From Listeria welshimeri serovar 6b str. SLCC5334 (lineage in GTDB: Bacteria; Bacillota; Bacilli; Lactobacillales; Listeriaceae), in the NCBI RefSeq assembly GCF_000060285.1, contig NC_008555.1, positions 1,798,001 through 1,862,000 on the forward strand: 64,000 nucleotides of DNA. The letters run 5' to 3'. Below the pieces are notes generated by a model, which was not told the DNA's origin, did not search any database, and saw nothing but the letters and a program-made list of their open reading frames with translations. Positions 11,920 to 24,848 of this stretch are shown one piece after another. Each line of letters starts with the position of its first letter. Position 1 is the stretch's first letter. Position numbers and translations under genes: made by a program.

Positions 11920-13182
11920 TTATTCTGCTTTTGTACCAATATCCATTCGATAAAAGAAGTTTGGGTTATCGAGTTTTTCCATTTCTGGATAAAGTAATGT
12001 ACGCGCTCTAATCATCGTTTCTGCTTCTTTTGCTAGTAGTAAAACACGTCCGCCATTAGAGAGAAAGTCGCCACTTTCATTTTGTTTTGTCCCCGCATGA
12101 TAAATCACAACATCATTTGAAATATCTGCCAAACCAGTTAGTTTATTCCCTTTTTCATAATGTTCTGGGTAACCAGCACTTGCTAAAACAACACCTAGCG
12201 TAATACCTTCTTTTTTAAAGCGAACATCTGGTTTTTCGTTATTTAGTAAAGCCTCAATAAGAGCTGCAAAATCACTTTCTAAACGAGGCAAGACAACTTG
12301 TGTTTCTGGATCTCCAAATCGTGCATTAAATTCAATTACTTTTGGTCCACTTTCGGTTAAGATAAGTCCCGCATAAAGGATTCCACGGAAGTAACGGCCT
12401 TCATTGACCATCCCTTTTGCAGCTGGACGAAGAATGTTTTTAACGGCTTCTTCTACTACAGTTTCAGAAATATGTGGGACCGGTGAATAAGCGCCCATTC
12501 CACCAGTATTAGGTCCTTTATCTCCTTCATACGCACGTTTATGATCTTGCGCAATCGCCATTGGGTAAACTTCCTCACCATTCACAAAAGCCATCAGTGA
12601 AAACTCTTCACCCGCTAAGAAGTCTTCAATAACCACCTTAAGAGATGCGTCACCGAATTTTTCTTCTAACATCATATCTTTTAACGCAAGAACAGCTTCT
12701 TCCATTTCTAGCGCTACTGTGACGCCTTTTCCTGCTGCGAGTCCATCTGCTTTGATAACGATTGGCACACCACGCTCATCCAAGTATGCTTTAGCTTCCT
12801 CATAATCTGTGAAGGTTCTAGATGCTGCAGTTGGAATAGCATATTTCTCCATAAATTGTTTCGCGAAATCTTTACTACCTTCAATTAAAGCTGCATTTGC
12901 TTTTGGACCAAATGCTTTGATTCCGGCTTCTTCTAAAGCATCGACTACCCCTTCTAAAAGAGGTACTTCAGGTCCAACGATAACAAAGCCAATAGATTTT
13001 TCCTTAGCAAAAGCAATTAAAGCTGCTTTATCCGTTTCAGAAATAGCCACTAACTCTATGTCGTCCAAACGCATTCCATCATTTCCTGGAGCGCAGTAAA
13101 CTTTTTCGACATTGTTTGATTCTAATAATTTTTTACTAATGGCATGTTCTCTACCACCACTACCAACTACTAATAAGTTCAT
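11920..13182 (-). CDS. purD: Phosphoribosylamine-glycine ligase
   Basis: GAR synthetase, second step of IMP synthesis: 5-phosphoribosylamine + glycine + ATP give glycinamide ribonucleotide. The 420-residue ATP-grasp enzyme begins MNLLVVGSGGREHAI, the signature N-domain. The ATP loop includes VIKADGLAAGKGV, and the conserved EFNARFGDPE supplies Mg-binding residues. It is last in the operon, 26 bp after purH, with the operon terminator immediately downstream. Confidence 0.97.
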   Translation of the reverse strand: MNLLVVGSGGREHAISKKLLESNNVEKVYCAPGNDGMRLDDIELVAISETDKAALIAFAKEKSIGFVIVGPEVPLLEGVVDALEEAGIKAFGPKANAALIEGSKDFAKQFMEKYAIPTAASRTFTDYEEAKAYLDERGVPIVIKADGLAAGKGVTVALEMEEAVLALKDMMLEEKFGDASLKVVIEDFLAGEEFSLMAFVNGEEVYPMAIAQDHKRAYEGDKGPNTGGMGAYSPVPHISETVVEEAVKNILRPAAKGMVNEGRYFRGILYAGLILTESGPKVIEFNARFGDPETQVVLPRLESDFAALIEALLNNEKPDVRFKKEGITLGVVLASAGYPEHYEKGNKLTGLADISNDVVIYHAGTKQNESGDFLSNGGRVLLLAKEAETMIRARTLLYPEMEKLDNPNFFYRMDIGTKAE

Positions 13183-13208
13183 TTGATTACACGTCCTTTT
13201 TATGAGGA

Positions 13209-14738
13209 TTAATGTTTGAAGTGTCGTACATGAGTTAGGACCATTGAAATCCCATATTTATCTGCCATTGCAATTGATTCTTTATCTTTAATAGATCCAC
13301 CAGGTTGAATAATTGCTGTAATTCCCGCTTTTGCTGCTGCTTCCACTGTATCGTCCATTGGGAAAAAAGCATCTGATGCAAGAACGGCGCCTTTCGCTTT
13401 TTCACCGGCTTGTTCTAGCGCAATCAAGGCCGAACCAATTCGATTCATTTGGCCAGCACCAATCCCAAGTGTTTGTTTATCAGAACCAACAACAATCGCA
13501 TTAGACTTCACATGTTTCACAATTTTCCACTGGGCAAGTAGAGCTTTCATTTCCGCTTCTGTTGGCTGTTTTTCTGTTACTACTTCATAGCCCGCACTAT
13601 CTTCCACAAAAGAATCGCTCGCTTGAATGAGAAGCCCACCATTTACAGATGTTTTTTCCAAACTTTCCACCGAACCAGCAAATGGAACAGTTAGCAATCG
13701 AATATTTTTCTTTTTCGCTAAAATGGTAAAAGCTTCTTCTGAAAAACTTGGTGCAATAATGATTTCCAAGAAAATTTTACTCATATGTTCCGCTGTTTTT
13801 GCATCCACTTCTTTATTTAAAGCAACAATCCCACCAAAAATAGAGGTTTCATCTGCTTCATAGGCTTTTAAATAAGCTTCTTCAATATTTTCGCCAACAC
13901 CAACGCCGCATGGATTCATATGTTTTACTGCCACCGCAACTGGCTCCGTAAATTCATTCGCAATTTTAAGAGCAGCATCTGCATCACGAATGTTGTTATA
14001 AGACAATTCTTTGCCGTGTAATTGTTTAGCAGCACTAATAGAGTTTAGAAGCGCTACTGGTTCTGTATAAAAAGCTGCATCTTGGTGAGGATTTTCACCA
14101 TAACGCAAGGCTTGTTTTCGATTATAAGTGAATGTCACTTTTTCTGGGAAAGTTTCTCCAGTAATTTTTGTTAAGTATTCTGCAATGACAGCATCATAAG
14201 CCGCTGTATGCCGAAATACTTTGGCAGCTAGGCGTTGTCTTGTTTCAAATGTAGTTGCTCCGTGCTCTTTTAGTTCTGTAAGTACTGTATCGTAATCAGC
14301 TGCATCCACTACTACTGTTACTGCTGCATAATTTTTCGCAGCTGAGCGTAACATCGAAGGCCCTCCAATATCAATATTTTCAATTGCTTCTTCTAATGTA
14401 ACACCCGGTTTTTGAATGGTTTCTTGGAAAGGATATAAATTAACGACGACTAAATCAATTGGCTCAATATCGTGTGCCGCAATAGCTTCCATATGTTCCG
14501 CTGTGTCACGTCTTGCAAGTAAACCGCCATGAATTGCTGGATGAAGCGTTTTTACTCGGCCATCAAGCATTTCTGGAAATTTAGTTACATCTTCTATGCC
14601 AGTCACGGGTATGCCGGCTTGTTCAAATGTTGCTTTTGTTCCACCAGTTGAAATAATTTCTACACCAAGCTCTACTAATTTTTCTGCAAATGGCACGATG
14701 CCGTTTTTATCTGATACACTAATAAGCGCTCTTTTCAT
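13209..14738 (-). CDS. purH: Bifunctional AICAR transformylase / IMP cyclohydrolase
   Basis: Catalyses the last two steps of IMP formation: formylation of AICAR from 10-formyl-THF and ring closure. The 509-residue protein has an N-terminal MGS-like cyclohydrolase domain (about 1-150, starting [12 protein letters not shown]) and a C-terminal transformylase domain with [12 protein letters not shown] around residue 260-270 and the closing LTHVRHF. It lies between purN (5 bp) and purD. No fusion break or missing segment is seen. Confidence 0.97.
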   Translation of the reverse strand: MKRALISVSDKNGIVPFAEKLVELGVEIISTGGTKATFEQAGIPVTGIEDVTKFPEMLDGRVKTLHPAIHGGLLARRDTAEHMEAIAAHDIEPIDLVVVNLYPFQETIQKPGVTLEEAIENIDIGGPSMLRSAAKNYAAVTVVVDAADYDTVLTELKEHGATTFETRQRLAAKVFRHTAAYDAVIAEYLTKITGETFPEKVTFTYNRKQALRYGENPHQDAAFYTEPVALLNSISAAKQLHGKELSYNNIRDADAALKIANEFTEPVAVAVKHMNPCGVGVGENIEEAYLKAYEADETSIFGGIVALNKEVDAKTAEHMSKIFLEIIIAPSFSEEAFTILAKKKNIRLLTVPFAGSVESLEKTSVNGGLLIQASDSFVEDSAGYEVVTEKQPTEAEMKALLAQWKIVKHVKSNAIVVGSDKQTLGIGAGQMNRIGSALIALEQAGEKAKGAVLASDAFFPMDDTVEAAAKAGITAIIQPGGSIKDKESIAMADKYGISMVLTHVRHFKH

Positions 14739-14743
14739 GATAA

Positions 14744-16371
<1,628 letters not shown>

Positions 16372-16374
16372 TCA

Positions 16375-17802
16375 TTATTTTTCTGCTTCTAAGCTCGCTA
16401 AATATTCCGCTTCATAATCGTATAAAGGGGTTGGATAATCACCGTTAAAATAAGCCATACAAAGTCCGCCGTATGGTTCATTCGGATACGGTCTTCCAAT
16501 CGAATCCACTAAACCTTCTTCACTCAAATACTCTAATGAATCCGCCCCTATAATTCGGCAAATTTCATCAACAGAATAATTAGATGCAATTAATTCATTT
16601 CGCGTTTGAATATCAATTCCATAAAAACAAGGAAAAGCAAGTGGTGGGGAAGCAATACGAACATGAACTTCTGCTGCTCCTGCTTCTCGTAAAAGTTGCA
16701 CAATTCGTTTACTCGTCGTTCCACGGACAATCGAATCATCAATCATGACAACACGTTTCCCTTCTACAACTCCGCGCACCGCAGAAAGCTTCATTCGGAC
16801 ACCTTGCTCTCTAAGTTCTTGTGAAGGTTGGATAAAAGTTCTTGCCACATATCTATTTTTGATAAGACCAAGTTCGTAAGGCAGTCCAGCTTCTTCAGCA
16901 TACCCAATCGCTGCAGAAATACTCGAATCCGGTACACCAGTCACAACATCTGCATCAATAAAAGCTTCTTTTGCCAACCTTTTCCCAGAACGTTTTCTTG
17001 CCGAATGGACGTTAATCCCAGCAATATTAGAGTCTGGTCGAGCAAAATAAATATATTCCATGCTACAAATTGAATGCGTCACATTTTCCGTGAATTTTTC
17101 AATTCGTAGTCCGTCATTATTAATAATAATTAGTTCACCTGGTTCTACATCACGCACAAATTCTGCGCCGACTGTTTCAAAAGCACAAGTTTCCGAAGCT
17201 ACAACATAAGAATCACCAATTCGGCCAATCGAAAGCGGCCTAAAACCATTTGGATCAAGTGCAGCATACATCGTATCTTCCGTAAGAAGCATATAAGCAA
17301 AGCCACCTTTAACTTTGTTTAAAGCCACTTTTAAATCTTCTACAAAGTCCCCTGTATGGCTACGTTTGATTAGATGTGCTAATACTTCTGTGTCTGAACT
17401 CGTTTGAAAAATAGCGCCTTCTTCTTCTAATTCACGGCGTAAACTTTTCGCATTAACTAAATTTCCATTATGTGCAAGCGCTAAAGAAGAACTATGAAAG
17501 TGAAATAAAAATGGTTGCACATTCCCTAAGTTTTTTTGACCAGCTGTTGCATAACGAACATGGCCGATTGCTGCCTTACCTTTTAAATCGTCTAGTTCAC
17601 CGTGCTTAAATACATCTGCTAAAAGCCCTAGATTACGATGACCTTTTAGCGTTTCTCCATCTGTTGAAACAATTCCGGCACCCTCTTGCCCGCGATGTTG
17701 TAAACTATGCAACCCATAATAGGTGATTTCTGCTGCATTAGGATGATCCCAAATACCAAAAATACCACATTCTTCATTAAGTCCTTTTACTTCAGCAAGC
17801 AT
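16375..17802 (-). CDS. purF: Amidophosphoribosyltransferase
   Basis: Committed step of purine synthesis: PRPP + glutamine give phosphoribosylamine. I start at [11 protein letters not shown] (475 aa), as in B. subtilis, where an 11-residue propeptide is removed to expose the nucleophile; here that is Cys12 (ECGIFG). An N-terminal glutaminase (Ntn) domain is followed by a PRTase domain with the PRPP loop [14 protein letters not shown]. Bacillus-type enzymes carry an Fe-S cluster; cysteines in the C-terminal half (for example [13 protein letters not shown]) agree. The start lies inside the purL end, overlapping by 16 bp. Confidence 0.97.
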   Translation of the reverse strand: MLAEVKGLNEECGIFGIWDHPNAAEITYYGLHSLQHRGQEGAGIVSTDGETLKGHRNLGLLADVFKHGELDDLKGKAAIGHVRYATAGQKNLGNVQPFLFHFHSSSLALAHNGNLVNAKSLRRELEEEGAIFQTSSDTEVLAHLIKRSHTGDFVEDLKVALNKVKGGFAYMLLTEDTMYAALDPNGFRPLSIGRIGDSYVVASETCAFETVGAEFVRDVEPGELIIINNDGLRIEKFTENVTHSICSMEYIYFARPDSNIAGINVHSARKRSGKRLAKEAFIDADVVTGVPDSSISAAIGYAEEAGLPYELGLIKNRYVARTFIQPSQELREQGVRMKLSAVRGVVEGKRVVMIDDSIVRGTTSKRIVQLLREAGAAEVHVRIASPPLAFPCFYGIDIQTRNELIASNYSVDEICRIIGADSLEYLSEEGLVDSIGRPYPNEPYGGLCMAYFNGDYPTPLYDYEAEYLASLEAEK

Positions 17803-20006
17803 GGAATAGCCCCTTCCCAAATGGATCGTAAATCAGTCGTACTAGCTGTTACCTCTTCTTCCTTATATTTCACACGAATCGTTTCATCTGCTGTTACTAC
17901 TCCAAGTCGATATACTTTTTCTTGTTCCATTATTTTAGCAAAAACAGCTTCATTTTCAGGTTTTACCGAAACTAAGAAGCGCGATTGTGATTCACTGAAA
18001 AGCTGATTTAATGCAAATGGCACTTCTACATCCGCGCCAAGACCTGCTTTAAAAGTCGCTTCCGCAAGTGCAACCCCGAATCCGCCTTCTGCTAAATCGT
18101 GACTAGAAGAAACTAATCCTTCGCGAATCGCTGTTAAAAGTAACTCTTGATATTTCTTCTCTGTCGTTAAATCTAATTCTGGCGCGCGTCCGCTAATTTT
18201 CCCTTGTTGTAATTTCTGTAATTCTGAGCCATTATATTCCGCTTTTGTTTCACCAATTAAGAAAATCACGTCACCACTGTTTTTAAAATCTTGCGTGGTA
18301 ATATGCGCCAAGTCTTCTACTAAACCAACCATTCCAATGACTGGTGTTGGATAAATTCCTGTTCCGTCAGTTTCATTATAAAGCGACACATTCCCCGAAA
18401 TAACAGGCGTATCTAATTCTAAACAAGCTGCGCTAATACCATCTGCTGCTTTTTCAATTTCCCAAAATATTTCTGGTTTTTCTGGATTACCAAAGTTTAG
18501 TCCGTCTGTAATAGCTAATGGTTTCCCACCAGAACAAACGATATTACGCGCTGCTTCTGCAACCGCTATTGCTCCACCGACCTCTGGATCAAGATATAAA
18601 TAGCGCGAATTACAGTCCGTTGTCATCGCTATTGCTTTCTCTGTTCCACGCACACGAACAATCGCCGCATCCGAGCCAGGAACAACAGCTGTGTCCGTCC
18701 GAACTTGATAATCGTACTGTTCATAAATATGTCGTTTACTTGCAATCGTTGGCTGAGCAAGCAATTCTTTCCACACTTCGACCACATCTTCCATCACCGG
18801 CACAAAAGGCTGTTCTTCTTGAAAAGCCTGATAACGAGCTGGTTCTGTGGAAGGTTTATGATAAACCGGCGCGTCTTCCGCAAGTGCATCCACAGGCACA
18901 TTAGCAACTACTTCACCATGATGAATAATTTTGTACATCTTATCATCGGTTACTTTACCAATAACGACAGCCTCTAAACCGTAACGGTCAAACAATGCTT
19001 GAATTTCATCTACATGACCTTTTTTCACACATAGAAGCATCCGTTCTTGAGATTCTGAAAGCAACATTTCATACGGTGTCATATTTAATTCTCGTTGCGG
19101 CACATCATCCATAATTAATTCCAAGCCAGCACCAGCTTTTGACGCCATTTCAGAACTCGAACTAACGAGACCAGCTGCCCCCATATCTTGAATTCCCACT
19201 AAAATATCCGAATGATCACGAATCACATCTAAACAAGCCTCGAGCAACAATTTCTCCATAAAAGGATCACCCACTTGCACAGCAGAACGTTGTTGTTCGC
19301 CTTCTTCACTAAACTCTACAGAAGCAAAAGTGGCACCATGAATCCCATCACGACCAGTTTTCGCACCTACATACATAACCGGATTGCCAATTCCTTTTGC
19401 TTGTCCTTTTTGAATATCTTTTGCTTCAATTAAACCTACACACATCGCATTCACTAGCGGATTCTTTGTATAACAAGGATCAAATTGGATTTCGCCGCCA
19501 ACAGTAGGAATCCCAATCGAATTACCGTATCCCGCGATCCCAGCAACCACTTCACTCACTAAGTATTTCGAATGAGGTGTATCTAGCTCTCCAAAACGAA
19601 GCGAGTTTAGCATCGCAATCGGTCTAGCTCCCATTGAAAATACATCGCGAATAATTCCCCCAACACCAGTTGCCGCACCTTGATACGGCTCTACATATGA
19701 AGGATGATTATGACTTTCAACTTTAAAAGCAACGCCTAAACCATCACCAATATCTACAATCCCCGCACCTTCACCTGGACCTTGCAATACTTGTTTTCCT
19801 TCTGTCGGAAATTTCCGAAGTACTGGTTTCGAGTTTTTATAACTACAATGTTCGGACCACATAACCGAGAAAAGTCCTGTTTCTGTATAATTAGGCTCGC
19901 GTCCAAGAATGGAACAAACAAGCTCATATTCACTATCCGTTAAACCCATTTCTTGATATATCTTTTGTTCTTTAATTTCTTTTGTAGTTGGCTCCATGTT
20001 AGGCAT
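17787..20006 (-). CDS. purL: Phosphoribosylformylglycinamidine synthase, large subunit
   Basis: The synthetase subunit of the three-part FGAM synthase (PurL-PurQ-PurS) of Gram-positives and archaea, fourth step of the pathway. At 739 residues it is the small form (about half the fused proteobacterial enzyme), with two repeated PurM-like halves; [22 protein letters not shown] is the conserved ATP/FGAR segment and is split here only for description. It overlaps purQ by 8 bp and purF by 16 bp. Confidence 0.97.
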   Translation of the reverse strand: MPNMEPTTKEIKEQKIYQEMGLTDSEYELVCSILGREPNYTETGLFSVMWSEHCSYKNSKPVLRKFPTEGKQVLQGPGEGAGIVDIGDGLGVAFKVESHNHPSYVEPYQGAATGVGGIIRDVFSMGARPIAMLNSLRFGELDTPHSKYLVSEVVAGIAGYGNSIGIPTVGGEIQFDPCYTKNPLVNAMCVGLIEAKDIQKGQAKGIGNPVMYVGAKTGRDGIHGATFASVEFSEEGEQQRSAVQVGDPFMEKLLLEACLDVIRDHSDILVGIQDMGAAGLVSSSSEMASKAGAGLELIMDDVPQRELNMTPYEMLLSESQERMLLCVKKGHVDEIQALFDRYGLEAVVIGKVTDDKMYKIIHHGEVVANVPVDALAEDAPVYHKPSTEPARYQAFQEEQPFVPVMEDVVEVWKELLAQPTIASKRHIYEQYDYQVRTDTAVVPGSDAAIVRVRGTEKAIAMTTDCNSRYLYLDPEVGGAIAVAEAARNIVCSGGKPLAITDGLNFGNPEKPEIFWEIEKAADGISAACLELDTPVISGNVSLYNETDGTGIYPTPVIGMVGLVEDLAHITTQDFKNSGDVIFLIGETKAEYNGSELQKLQQGKISGRAPELDLTTEKKYQELLLTAIREGLVSSSHDLAEGGFGVALAEATFKAGLGADVEVPFALNQLFSESQSRFLVSVKPENEAVFAKIMEQEKVYRLGVVTADETIRVKYKEEEVTASTTDLRSIWEGAIPCLLK

Positions 20007-20682
20007 TTACTTGTTCCTCCTTCCAAGCTTGTACAATCGATTGGAAAAGTCTTAACCCATCTGTACCACCAATAATATCTTCTACTGCACGTTCTGGATG
20101 CGGCATCATCCCAAGCACATTTCCACGTTCATTAACAATACCAGCAATATCCGCACGACTTCCATTTGGATTAACACTATCATATGTAAAAACAATCTGA
20201 TTATTTTCTTTTAATTTCAAAAGTGTTTCATCGTCACAATAATAATTACCTTCCCCATGAGCAACCGGCACATGAATAACCTCATTATCTTCATAAAGTC
20301 CAGTAAATATCGTATTACCATTTACCACACGAAGCGGCACCGTTTTGCAAATAAAATGTAAATTATTATTTCTAATTAAAGCACCTGGTAGCAATCCAAT
20401 TTCCGTTAAAATTTGGAATCCATTACATACACCAAGCACTGGTTTCCCGGTTTCAGCAAAGCGTAAAACTTCGGGCATAATACTTGAAAATTTCGCAATC
20501 GCGCCAGTTCGCAAGTAATCTCCATAAGAAAATCCACCTGGAAGTAATACTGCGTCAAAGCCTTCAAGACTCGTTTCCGCATGCCATACATATTCCGCCT
20601 CCTCGCCAAGAGAATCGCGAATCGCATGTAACATATCAAGATCACAATTAGAACCTGGGAACTGAATGACAGCAAATTTCAT
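19999..20682 (-). CDS. purQ: Phosphoribosylformylglycinamidine synthase, glutaminase subunit
   Basis: Class I glutamine amidotransferase that supplies ammonia to PurL. The 227-residue protein has the nucleophile elbow GVCNGFQIL (Cys near residue 86) and the distal MPHPERAVE with catalytic His and Glu. It is encoded between purS (3 bp upstream) and purL (8-bp overlap), the expected order for the three-subunit enzyme. Confidence 0.97.
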   Translation of the reverse strand: MKFAVIQFPGSNCDLDMLHAIRDSLGEEAEYVWHAETSLEGFDAVLLPGGFSYGDYLRTGAIAKFSSIMPEVLRFAETGKPVLGVCNGFQILTEIGLLPGALIRNNNLHFICKTVPLRVVNGNTIFTGLYEDNEVIHVPVAHGEGNYYCDDETLLKLKENNQIVFTYDSVNPNGSRADIAGIVNERGNVLGMMPHPERAVEDIIGGTDGLRLFQSIVQAWKEEQVNA

Positions 20683-20685
20683 CTT

Positions 20686-20931
20686 TTAAGCCTCCTCGAT
20701 TTCATATCGGTAATCTTCCATCACCGGATTTGTTAACAATTTATCACACATTTCATTCAATACTTCATGAATATCTCTATCAGATTTCGCTACTTTTAAT
20801 TCCATAAACTTACCAATACGAACATCTTCCACTTCTACGTAACCCATACTTTTCGCTGCATCTTTTACAGCGACCCCTTGTGGATCTAATACGCTTTTCT
20901 TTAAAGTGACATAAACTTTGACATTATACAT
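20686..20931 (-). CDS. purS: Phosphoribosylformylglycinamidine synthase subunit PurS
   Basis: An 81-residue bridging subunit that lets PurQ dock on PurL. The start MYNVKVYVTLKKSVLDPQG is the family signature. It is placed between purC (11 bp) and purQ (3 bp) as in Bacillus. A normal gene despite its size. Confidence 0.95.
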   Translation of the reverse strand: MYNVKVYVTLKKSVLDPQGVAVKDAAKSMGYVEVEDVRIGKFMELKVAKSDRDIHEVLNEMCDKLLTNPVMEDYRYEIEEA

Positions 20932-20942
20932 TTTGTGGCCTC

Positions 20943-21656
20943 CTAGTTTTGAACTTGCTTTAATCGATTCAATACTTCTGTATACACATCTGTTAAATTG
21001 CCAATATTCCGACGAAAGACATCCTTATCGAGCTTTTGCTTTGTTTCCTTGTCCCAAAGTCTGCATGTATCTGGTGAAATTTCATCCGCTAGTAAAATAT
21101 TTCCGTCCGCATCACGACCAAATTCTAACTTAAAATCAATCAGCGTAATATTCATTTGATTAAATAACACTTGTAAAACCTCGTTAATGGACCGAGCTGC
21201 CTTCCGAATCACTTCCATCTCATTCGTTGTCGCAATTTCTAAATAAAGCACATGGTCATCATTAATAAATGGATCATCTAGCGCATCCTCTTTATAATAA
21301 AATTCTACTATCGCAGACGGAATTTCCTCGCCTTCTTCTTTCCCAAGACGCTTTGCAAGGCTCCCTGCTATCACATTACGAACTACCACTTCAAGCGGAA
21401 TAATAGATACTTCTTTAACCAATTGTTCCGTTTCTGAAATCGCTCGAATAAAATGACTTCGAATTCCTGCTTCTTCTAAATAAGAAAAAATAAGTGCTGT
21501 GATTTGATTATTAAGCTCACCCTTACCAGCAAAAGATTCTTTACGGACGCCATTAAGCGCAGTCGCGTCATCTTTATAAGCAACCCGCAAGACACCTGCT
21601 TCTTCTGTTTTAAAAAGTTGTTTTGCCTTACCTTCATAAACCAGTTCATTAGTCAC
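20943..21656 (-). CDS. purC: SAICAR synthetase
   Basis: Phosphoribosylaminoimidazole-succinocarboxamide synthase: joins aspartate to CAIR with ATP. The 237-residue protein shows YEGKAKQLF at the N-terminus (ATP contact), IPLEVVVRNVIAGSL and DFKLEFG, all diagnostic. It is preceded by an 80-bp gap that contains a stem-loop (21683-21717), the longest internal gap of the operon. Confidence 0.97.
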   Translation of the reverse strand: MTNELVYEGKAKQLFKTEEAGVLRVAYKDDATALNGVRKESFAGKGELNNQITALIFSYLEEAGIRSHFIRAISETEQLVKEVSIIPLEVVVRNVIAGSLAKRLGKEEGEEIPSAIVEFYYKEDALDDPFINDDHVLYLEIATTNEMEVIRKAARSINEVLQVLFNQMNITLIDFKLEFGRDADGNILLADEISPDTCRLWDKETKQKLDKDVFRRNIGNLTDVYTEVLNRLKQVQN

Positions 21657-21682
21657 AATAATTTATCTCCTTATAAATTACT

Positions 21683-21717
21683 TAACCTCTTTGAAAAAAT
21701 AAATATCAAAGAGGTTA
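21683..21717 (-). other. Intra-operon stem-loop between purB and purC
   Basis: A perfect 11-bp inverted repeat (TAACCTCTTTG / CAAAGAGGTTA) with a 13-nt U-rich loop lies between the purB stop and the purC ribosome site. There is no T-run after the stem, so it is unlikely to be a full terminator. It may be a processing or stability element that divides the pur mRNA. Confidence 0.6.
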
Positions 21718-21736
21718 GGTTGTATTCTGTCCGTAA

Positions 21737-23029
21737 TTATAATCCTAAGCGATCAAAAATTAAGTCGACATTCTTCAGGTGATAGTTGTAATCAAAGCAG
21801 TCTGCAATTTCTTCTCTAGAGAGGTTTTCAGTAATGGTCGTATCTTGTTCTACTAATTCACGGAATGGTACTTGCTTTTCCCAAGCTTCCATTGCTCTTG
21901 GTTGTACGACATCATATGCCGCCTCACGAGCTAAGCCTTTATCAATAAGTGCCAACAAGACACGTTGTGAATAAATAAGCCCAAGCGTTCTATCCATATT
22001 GCGTTTCATATTCTCTGGGAATACCGTCAAGTTTTTCACAATATTACCAAAACGATTTAATATATAATCAAGTAAAATAGTGGAGTCCGGCAAAATAATC
22101 CGTTCAGCTGAACTATGAGATATATCACGCTCATGCCAAAGTGGTACATTCTCATAGGCTGTAACCATATGACCACGAATAACGCGTGCTAGTCCAGTGA
22201 CATTTTCAGAACCAATTGGATTGCGTTTATGTGGCATTGCAGAAGACCCTTTTTGTCCTTTTGCAAAAAATTCTTCTACTTCACGTACTTCACTTTTTTG
22301 TAAAGCACGTACTTCTACCGCAAATTTTTCTACAGAAGTTGCAATTAGCGCAAGCGTTGCAAGGTATTCTGCATGACGATCACGTTGCAAAGTTTGGGTG
22401 GAAATCGGAGCGGGTGTTGTTCCTAATTTTTCACATACATAGGCTTCCACAAATGGATCAATGTTTGCATATGTCCCAACTGCACCAGAAATTTTCCCAA
22501 ACTCTACACCATCAGCTGCAAAGTTAAAACGTTCTAAATTACGTTTCATTTCCTCGTACCATAAAGCTAGTTTTAAACCAAAAGTAGTAGGCTCGGCATG
22601 AACCCCATGCGTACGACCCATTGTTACAGTATATTTATGTTCTTTCGCTTTTTCCCCAATAATCGCAATGAAATTCTCCAAATCTTTTCGTAAAATCTCA
22701 TTCGCTTGTTTTAGTAAGTAAGAATTGGCAGTATCTACTACATCTGTTGAAGTTAAACCATAATGAACCCATTTACGCTCTTCGCCAAGTGATTCAGAAA
22801 CCGAACGAGTAAACGCCACAACATCATGTCTTGTTTCTAATTCAATTTCATGAATACGATCAACATCAAATTTAGCATTAGCACGAATCTTCTCTACGTC
22901 TTCTTTTGGAATGTCCCCAAGTTCCGCCCAAGCTTCACAAGCTAAAATTTCCACTTCTAACCATGCCTGGTAACGATTTTGTTCTGTCCAAATGTTGCCC
23001 ATTTCTTTACGAGTATAACGTTCTAACAT
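21737..23029 (-). CDS. purB: Adenylosuccinate lyase
   Basis: Removes fumarate twice in purine synthesis: from SAICAR and from adenylosuccinate on the way to AMP. The 430-residue enzyme carries the fumarase/aspartase superfamily signature [10 protein letters not shown] with the flexible catalytic serine loop, and TSTDVVDTA and MGRTHGVHA at the active site. It lies 18 bp after purK. Normal length for Firmicutes. Confidence 0.97.
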   Translation of the reverse strand: MLERYTRKEMGNIWTEQNRYQAWLEVEILACEAWAELGDIPKEDVEKIRANAKFDVDRIHEIELETRHDVVAFTRSVSESLGEERKWVHYGLTSTDVVDTANSYLLKQANEILRKDLENFIAIIGEKAKEHKYTVTMGRTHGVHAEPTTFGLKLALWYEEMKRNLERFNFAADGVEFGKISGAVGTYANIDPFVEAYVCEKLGTTPAPISTQTLQRDRHAEYLATLALIATSVEKFAVEVRALQKSEVREVEEFFAKGQKGSSAMPHKRNPIGSENVTGLARVIRGHMVTAYENVPLWHERDISHSSAERIILPDSTILLDYILNRFGNIVKNLTVFPENMKRNMDRTLGLIYSQRVLLALIDKGLAREAAYDVVQPRAMEAWEKQVPFRELVEQDTTITENLSREEIADCFDYNYHLKNVDLIFDRLGL

Positions 23030-23047
23030 CCTTTTAAATTCCTCCAG

Positions 23048-24181
23048 TTACTTCCAAATTTGCGTTTCTTCTATCTCACTCAAAATCGCTTTTGGCTCAT
23101 CAGTCAAAACAGTAATATGACCCATTTTGCGATTAATTTTTGCTTCTTTCTTACCATAATAATGTACAAACCACTGTGGATACTCAGCCATATGTTCATT
23201 CACTGCTTCCACATGCTGCCCTAAAATATTAATCATTACAGCTGGTTTCAATAGCTCTGGTTTTACGAGCGGCAAGCCAACAATCGCACGGATATGCTGT
23301 GTAAACTGAGAAATCGAACAAGCTTCTATCGTGAAATGTCCGGAATTGTGAGGTCTAGGAGCAAGTTCATTCACATAAATTGCACCAGAATTAGTCACAA
23401 ACATTTCTACGGCCAAAACTCCACATAATTGAAGTACATCAGCCAATTTTTTAGCAATTTCTTCCGCTTCCTCATGTACATCATCAGTCACATTCGCAGG
23501 CGCAATCGTTGTATGCAATATATTATTCACATGCACATTTTCAGCCACAGGGAATGTTTCTACCTGCCCATCTAAATTCCGTGCTACAACAATGGAAATT
23601 TCTTTCTCAAACGGAATCCATGCTTCCAGTACACACGAACCGTATCGCAACAGTCGTGCAGCTGTATCAATATCATTCGCATCATGAAGAACGACTTGAC
23701 CTTTGCCATCATAACCACCTTGAGCCGTTTTCAGTACTGCTGGATAACCAATACTTTTTATATCACTCTCTATTTCTTCTTTATCAACAATGACGGCATA
23801 CGGAGCAATATTAATATTCGCAGATTCCAAATACGCTTTTTCTAAAATTCTGTCCTGCGTAATCGAAAGCAATTCCGAACCTTGTGGCACCGATACTAAA
23901 TTTTGTGTCATTTTTAAAGCATCGTAGTCAATATTTTCAAATTCATATGTAACTACATCTGCTTTTTCTGATAGTTCACGTAAAGCTACTTTATCATCAT
24001 AATCCGCAACAATTTGCTCATCACTTACTTGAGCAGCTGGGCAGTCAGCAGTTGGATCAAGAACAATAATTCGATAACCCATTGCTTTTGCAGCAAGTGC
24101 CATCATACGTCCAAGTTGCCCACCACCAATGATACCAATAGTATTATTTGTCAGTAAAAATTTTTTATCCAAGAGAATCAC
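23048..24181 (-). CDS. purK: 5-(carboxyamino)imidazole ribonucleotide synthase
   Basis: ATP-grasp enzyme that makes N5-CAIR from AIR, bicarbonate and ATP. The nucleotide-binding N-domain has [17 protein letters not shown], and the ATP-grasp core includes [13 protein letters not shown] and [13 protein letters not shown]. The start is unsure: the coordinates use a GTG 17 bp inside purE, but a TTG three codons later (24172) is equally possible, and neither has a strong Shine-Dalgarno. Coupling to purE translation is likely. Confidence 0.94.
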   Translation of the reverse strand: MILLDKKFLLTNNTIGIIGGGQLGRMMALAAKAMGYRIIVLDPTADCPAAQVSDEQIVADYDDKVALRELSEKADVVTYEFENIDYDALKMTQNLVSVPQGSELLSITQDRILEKAYLESANINIAPYAVIVDKEEIESDIKSIGYPAVLKTAQGGYDGKGQVVLHDANDIDTAARLLRYGSCVLEAWIPFEKEISIVVARNLDGQVETFPVAENVHVNNILHTTIAPANVTDDVHEEAEEIAKKLADVLQLCGVLAVEMFVTNSGAIYVNELAPRPHNSGHFTIEACSISQFTQHIRAIVGLPLVKPELLKPAVMINILGQHVEAVNEHMAEYPQWFVHYYGKKEAKINRKMGHITVLTDEPKAILSEIEETQIWK

Positions 24182-24653
24182 TACTTTCTAGAACTGTTTC
24201 TTCTAGTGTAGCACGTCTATTTTGCAATCTGTTAGTAATTGCCTCGTCAGTAATCGATAAAATTTGCGCCGCCAATAGTCCAGCGTTCACTGCACCACTG
24301 TCACCAATTGCAACAGTAGCAACTGGAACTCCTCCAGGCATTTGCACAATGGATAATAATGAATCCATTCCATTAAGCGCTTTTGACTTAATAGGCACAC
24401 CAATAACAGGCAATGTTGTCTTAGCAGCAACCATACCTGGCAAATGTGCCGCACCTCCAGCACCCGCAATAATAATTTTCAAACCACGTTCCCGCGCTTG
24501 TTCTGCATATTGAAACATTAAATCCGGTGTACGATGAGCTGAAACCACTTTTTTTTCATAAGCTATTTCTAATTCATCTAATACATCACATGCTTTTTTC
24601 ATTGTATCCCAGTCTGAGGTACTCCCCATAATGACACCAATTTCCGCAGGCAT
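24165..24653 (-). CDS. purE: N5-CAIR mutase
   Basis: Class I PurE that moves the carboxyl group from N5 to C4, giving CAIR. The 162-residue protein starts with the conserved [13 protein letters not shown], and SAHRTPD and [12 protein letters not shown] complete the active site. It is first in the pur operon, behind an AAGGAG ribosome site, a consensus promoter and paired PurR boxes. Confidence 0.97.
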   Translation of the reverse strand: MPAEIGVIMGSTSDWDTMKKACDVLDELEIAYEKKVVSAHRTPDLMFQYAEQARERGLKIIIAGAGGAAHLPGMVAAKTTLPVIGVPIKSKALNGMDSLLSIVQMPGGVPVATVAIGDSGAVNAGLLAAQILSITDEAITNRLQNRRATLEETVLESSDSLG

Positions 24654-24693
24654 TCCGTGATCAACTCCTTAATAATCTCTTTTCGACTCCTTC

Positions 24694-24722
24694 ATTCTAA
24701 CAATAGCCATCTCAATTGTCAA
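24694..24722 (-). promoter_or_regulatory. Promoter of the pur operon
   Basis: On the minus strand TTGACA (24717-24722) and TAGAAT (24694-24699) are 17 bp apart, giving transcription start near 24688 and a leader of about 35 nt. That leader is too short for a guanine riboswitch, unlike B. subtilis purE. Control should come mainly from the PurR boxes just upstream. Confidence 0.85.
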
Positions 24723-24725
24723 CGG

Positions 24726-24769
24726 AAAATCGAACATTAAATTGTTACATTTTGTTAACGTTCGTGTTT
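24726..24769. promoter_or_regulatory. Paired PurR boxes upstream of purE
   Basis: Two copies of the Bacillus-type PurR box core CGAAC lie in opposite orientation: AAAATCGAACATT on the plus strand (24726-24738) and AACACGAACGTTA on the minus strand (24757-24769). They sit directly upstream of the -35 hexamer. The arrangement (two inverted boxes, about 18 bp between them) matches how B. subtilis PurR, released by PRPP, binds. Family knowledge plus visible sequence; binding is not shown. Confidence 0.75.
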
Positions 24770-24820
24770 TGCTTCATTTCCTTTAGTTATGTAGCACTTT
24801 TCACTAAATATGCAAAAAAA

Positions 24821-24846
24821 GAACCTACCATTATAGGTAAGTTCCA
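24821..24846 (-). terminator. Terminator after the UPF0316 gene
   Basis: GGAACTTACC and GGTAGGTTC form a stem around TATAAT and are followed by seven T on the minus strand, just past the stop codon at 24849. Confidence 0.85.
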
Positions 24847-24848
24847 TT

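Noticed and set aside
24654..24848. Guanine riboswitch before purE
   Set aside because: The leader is too short and no conserved aptamer sequence is visible; PurR boxes explain the site.
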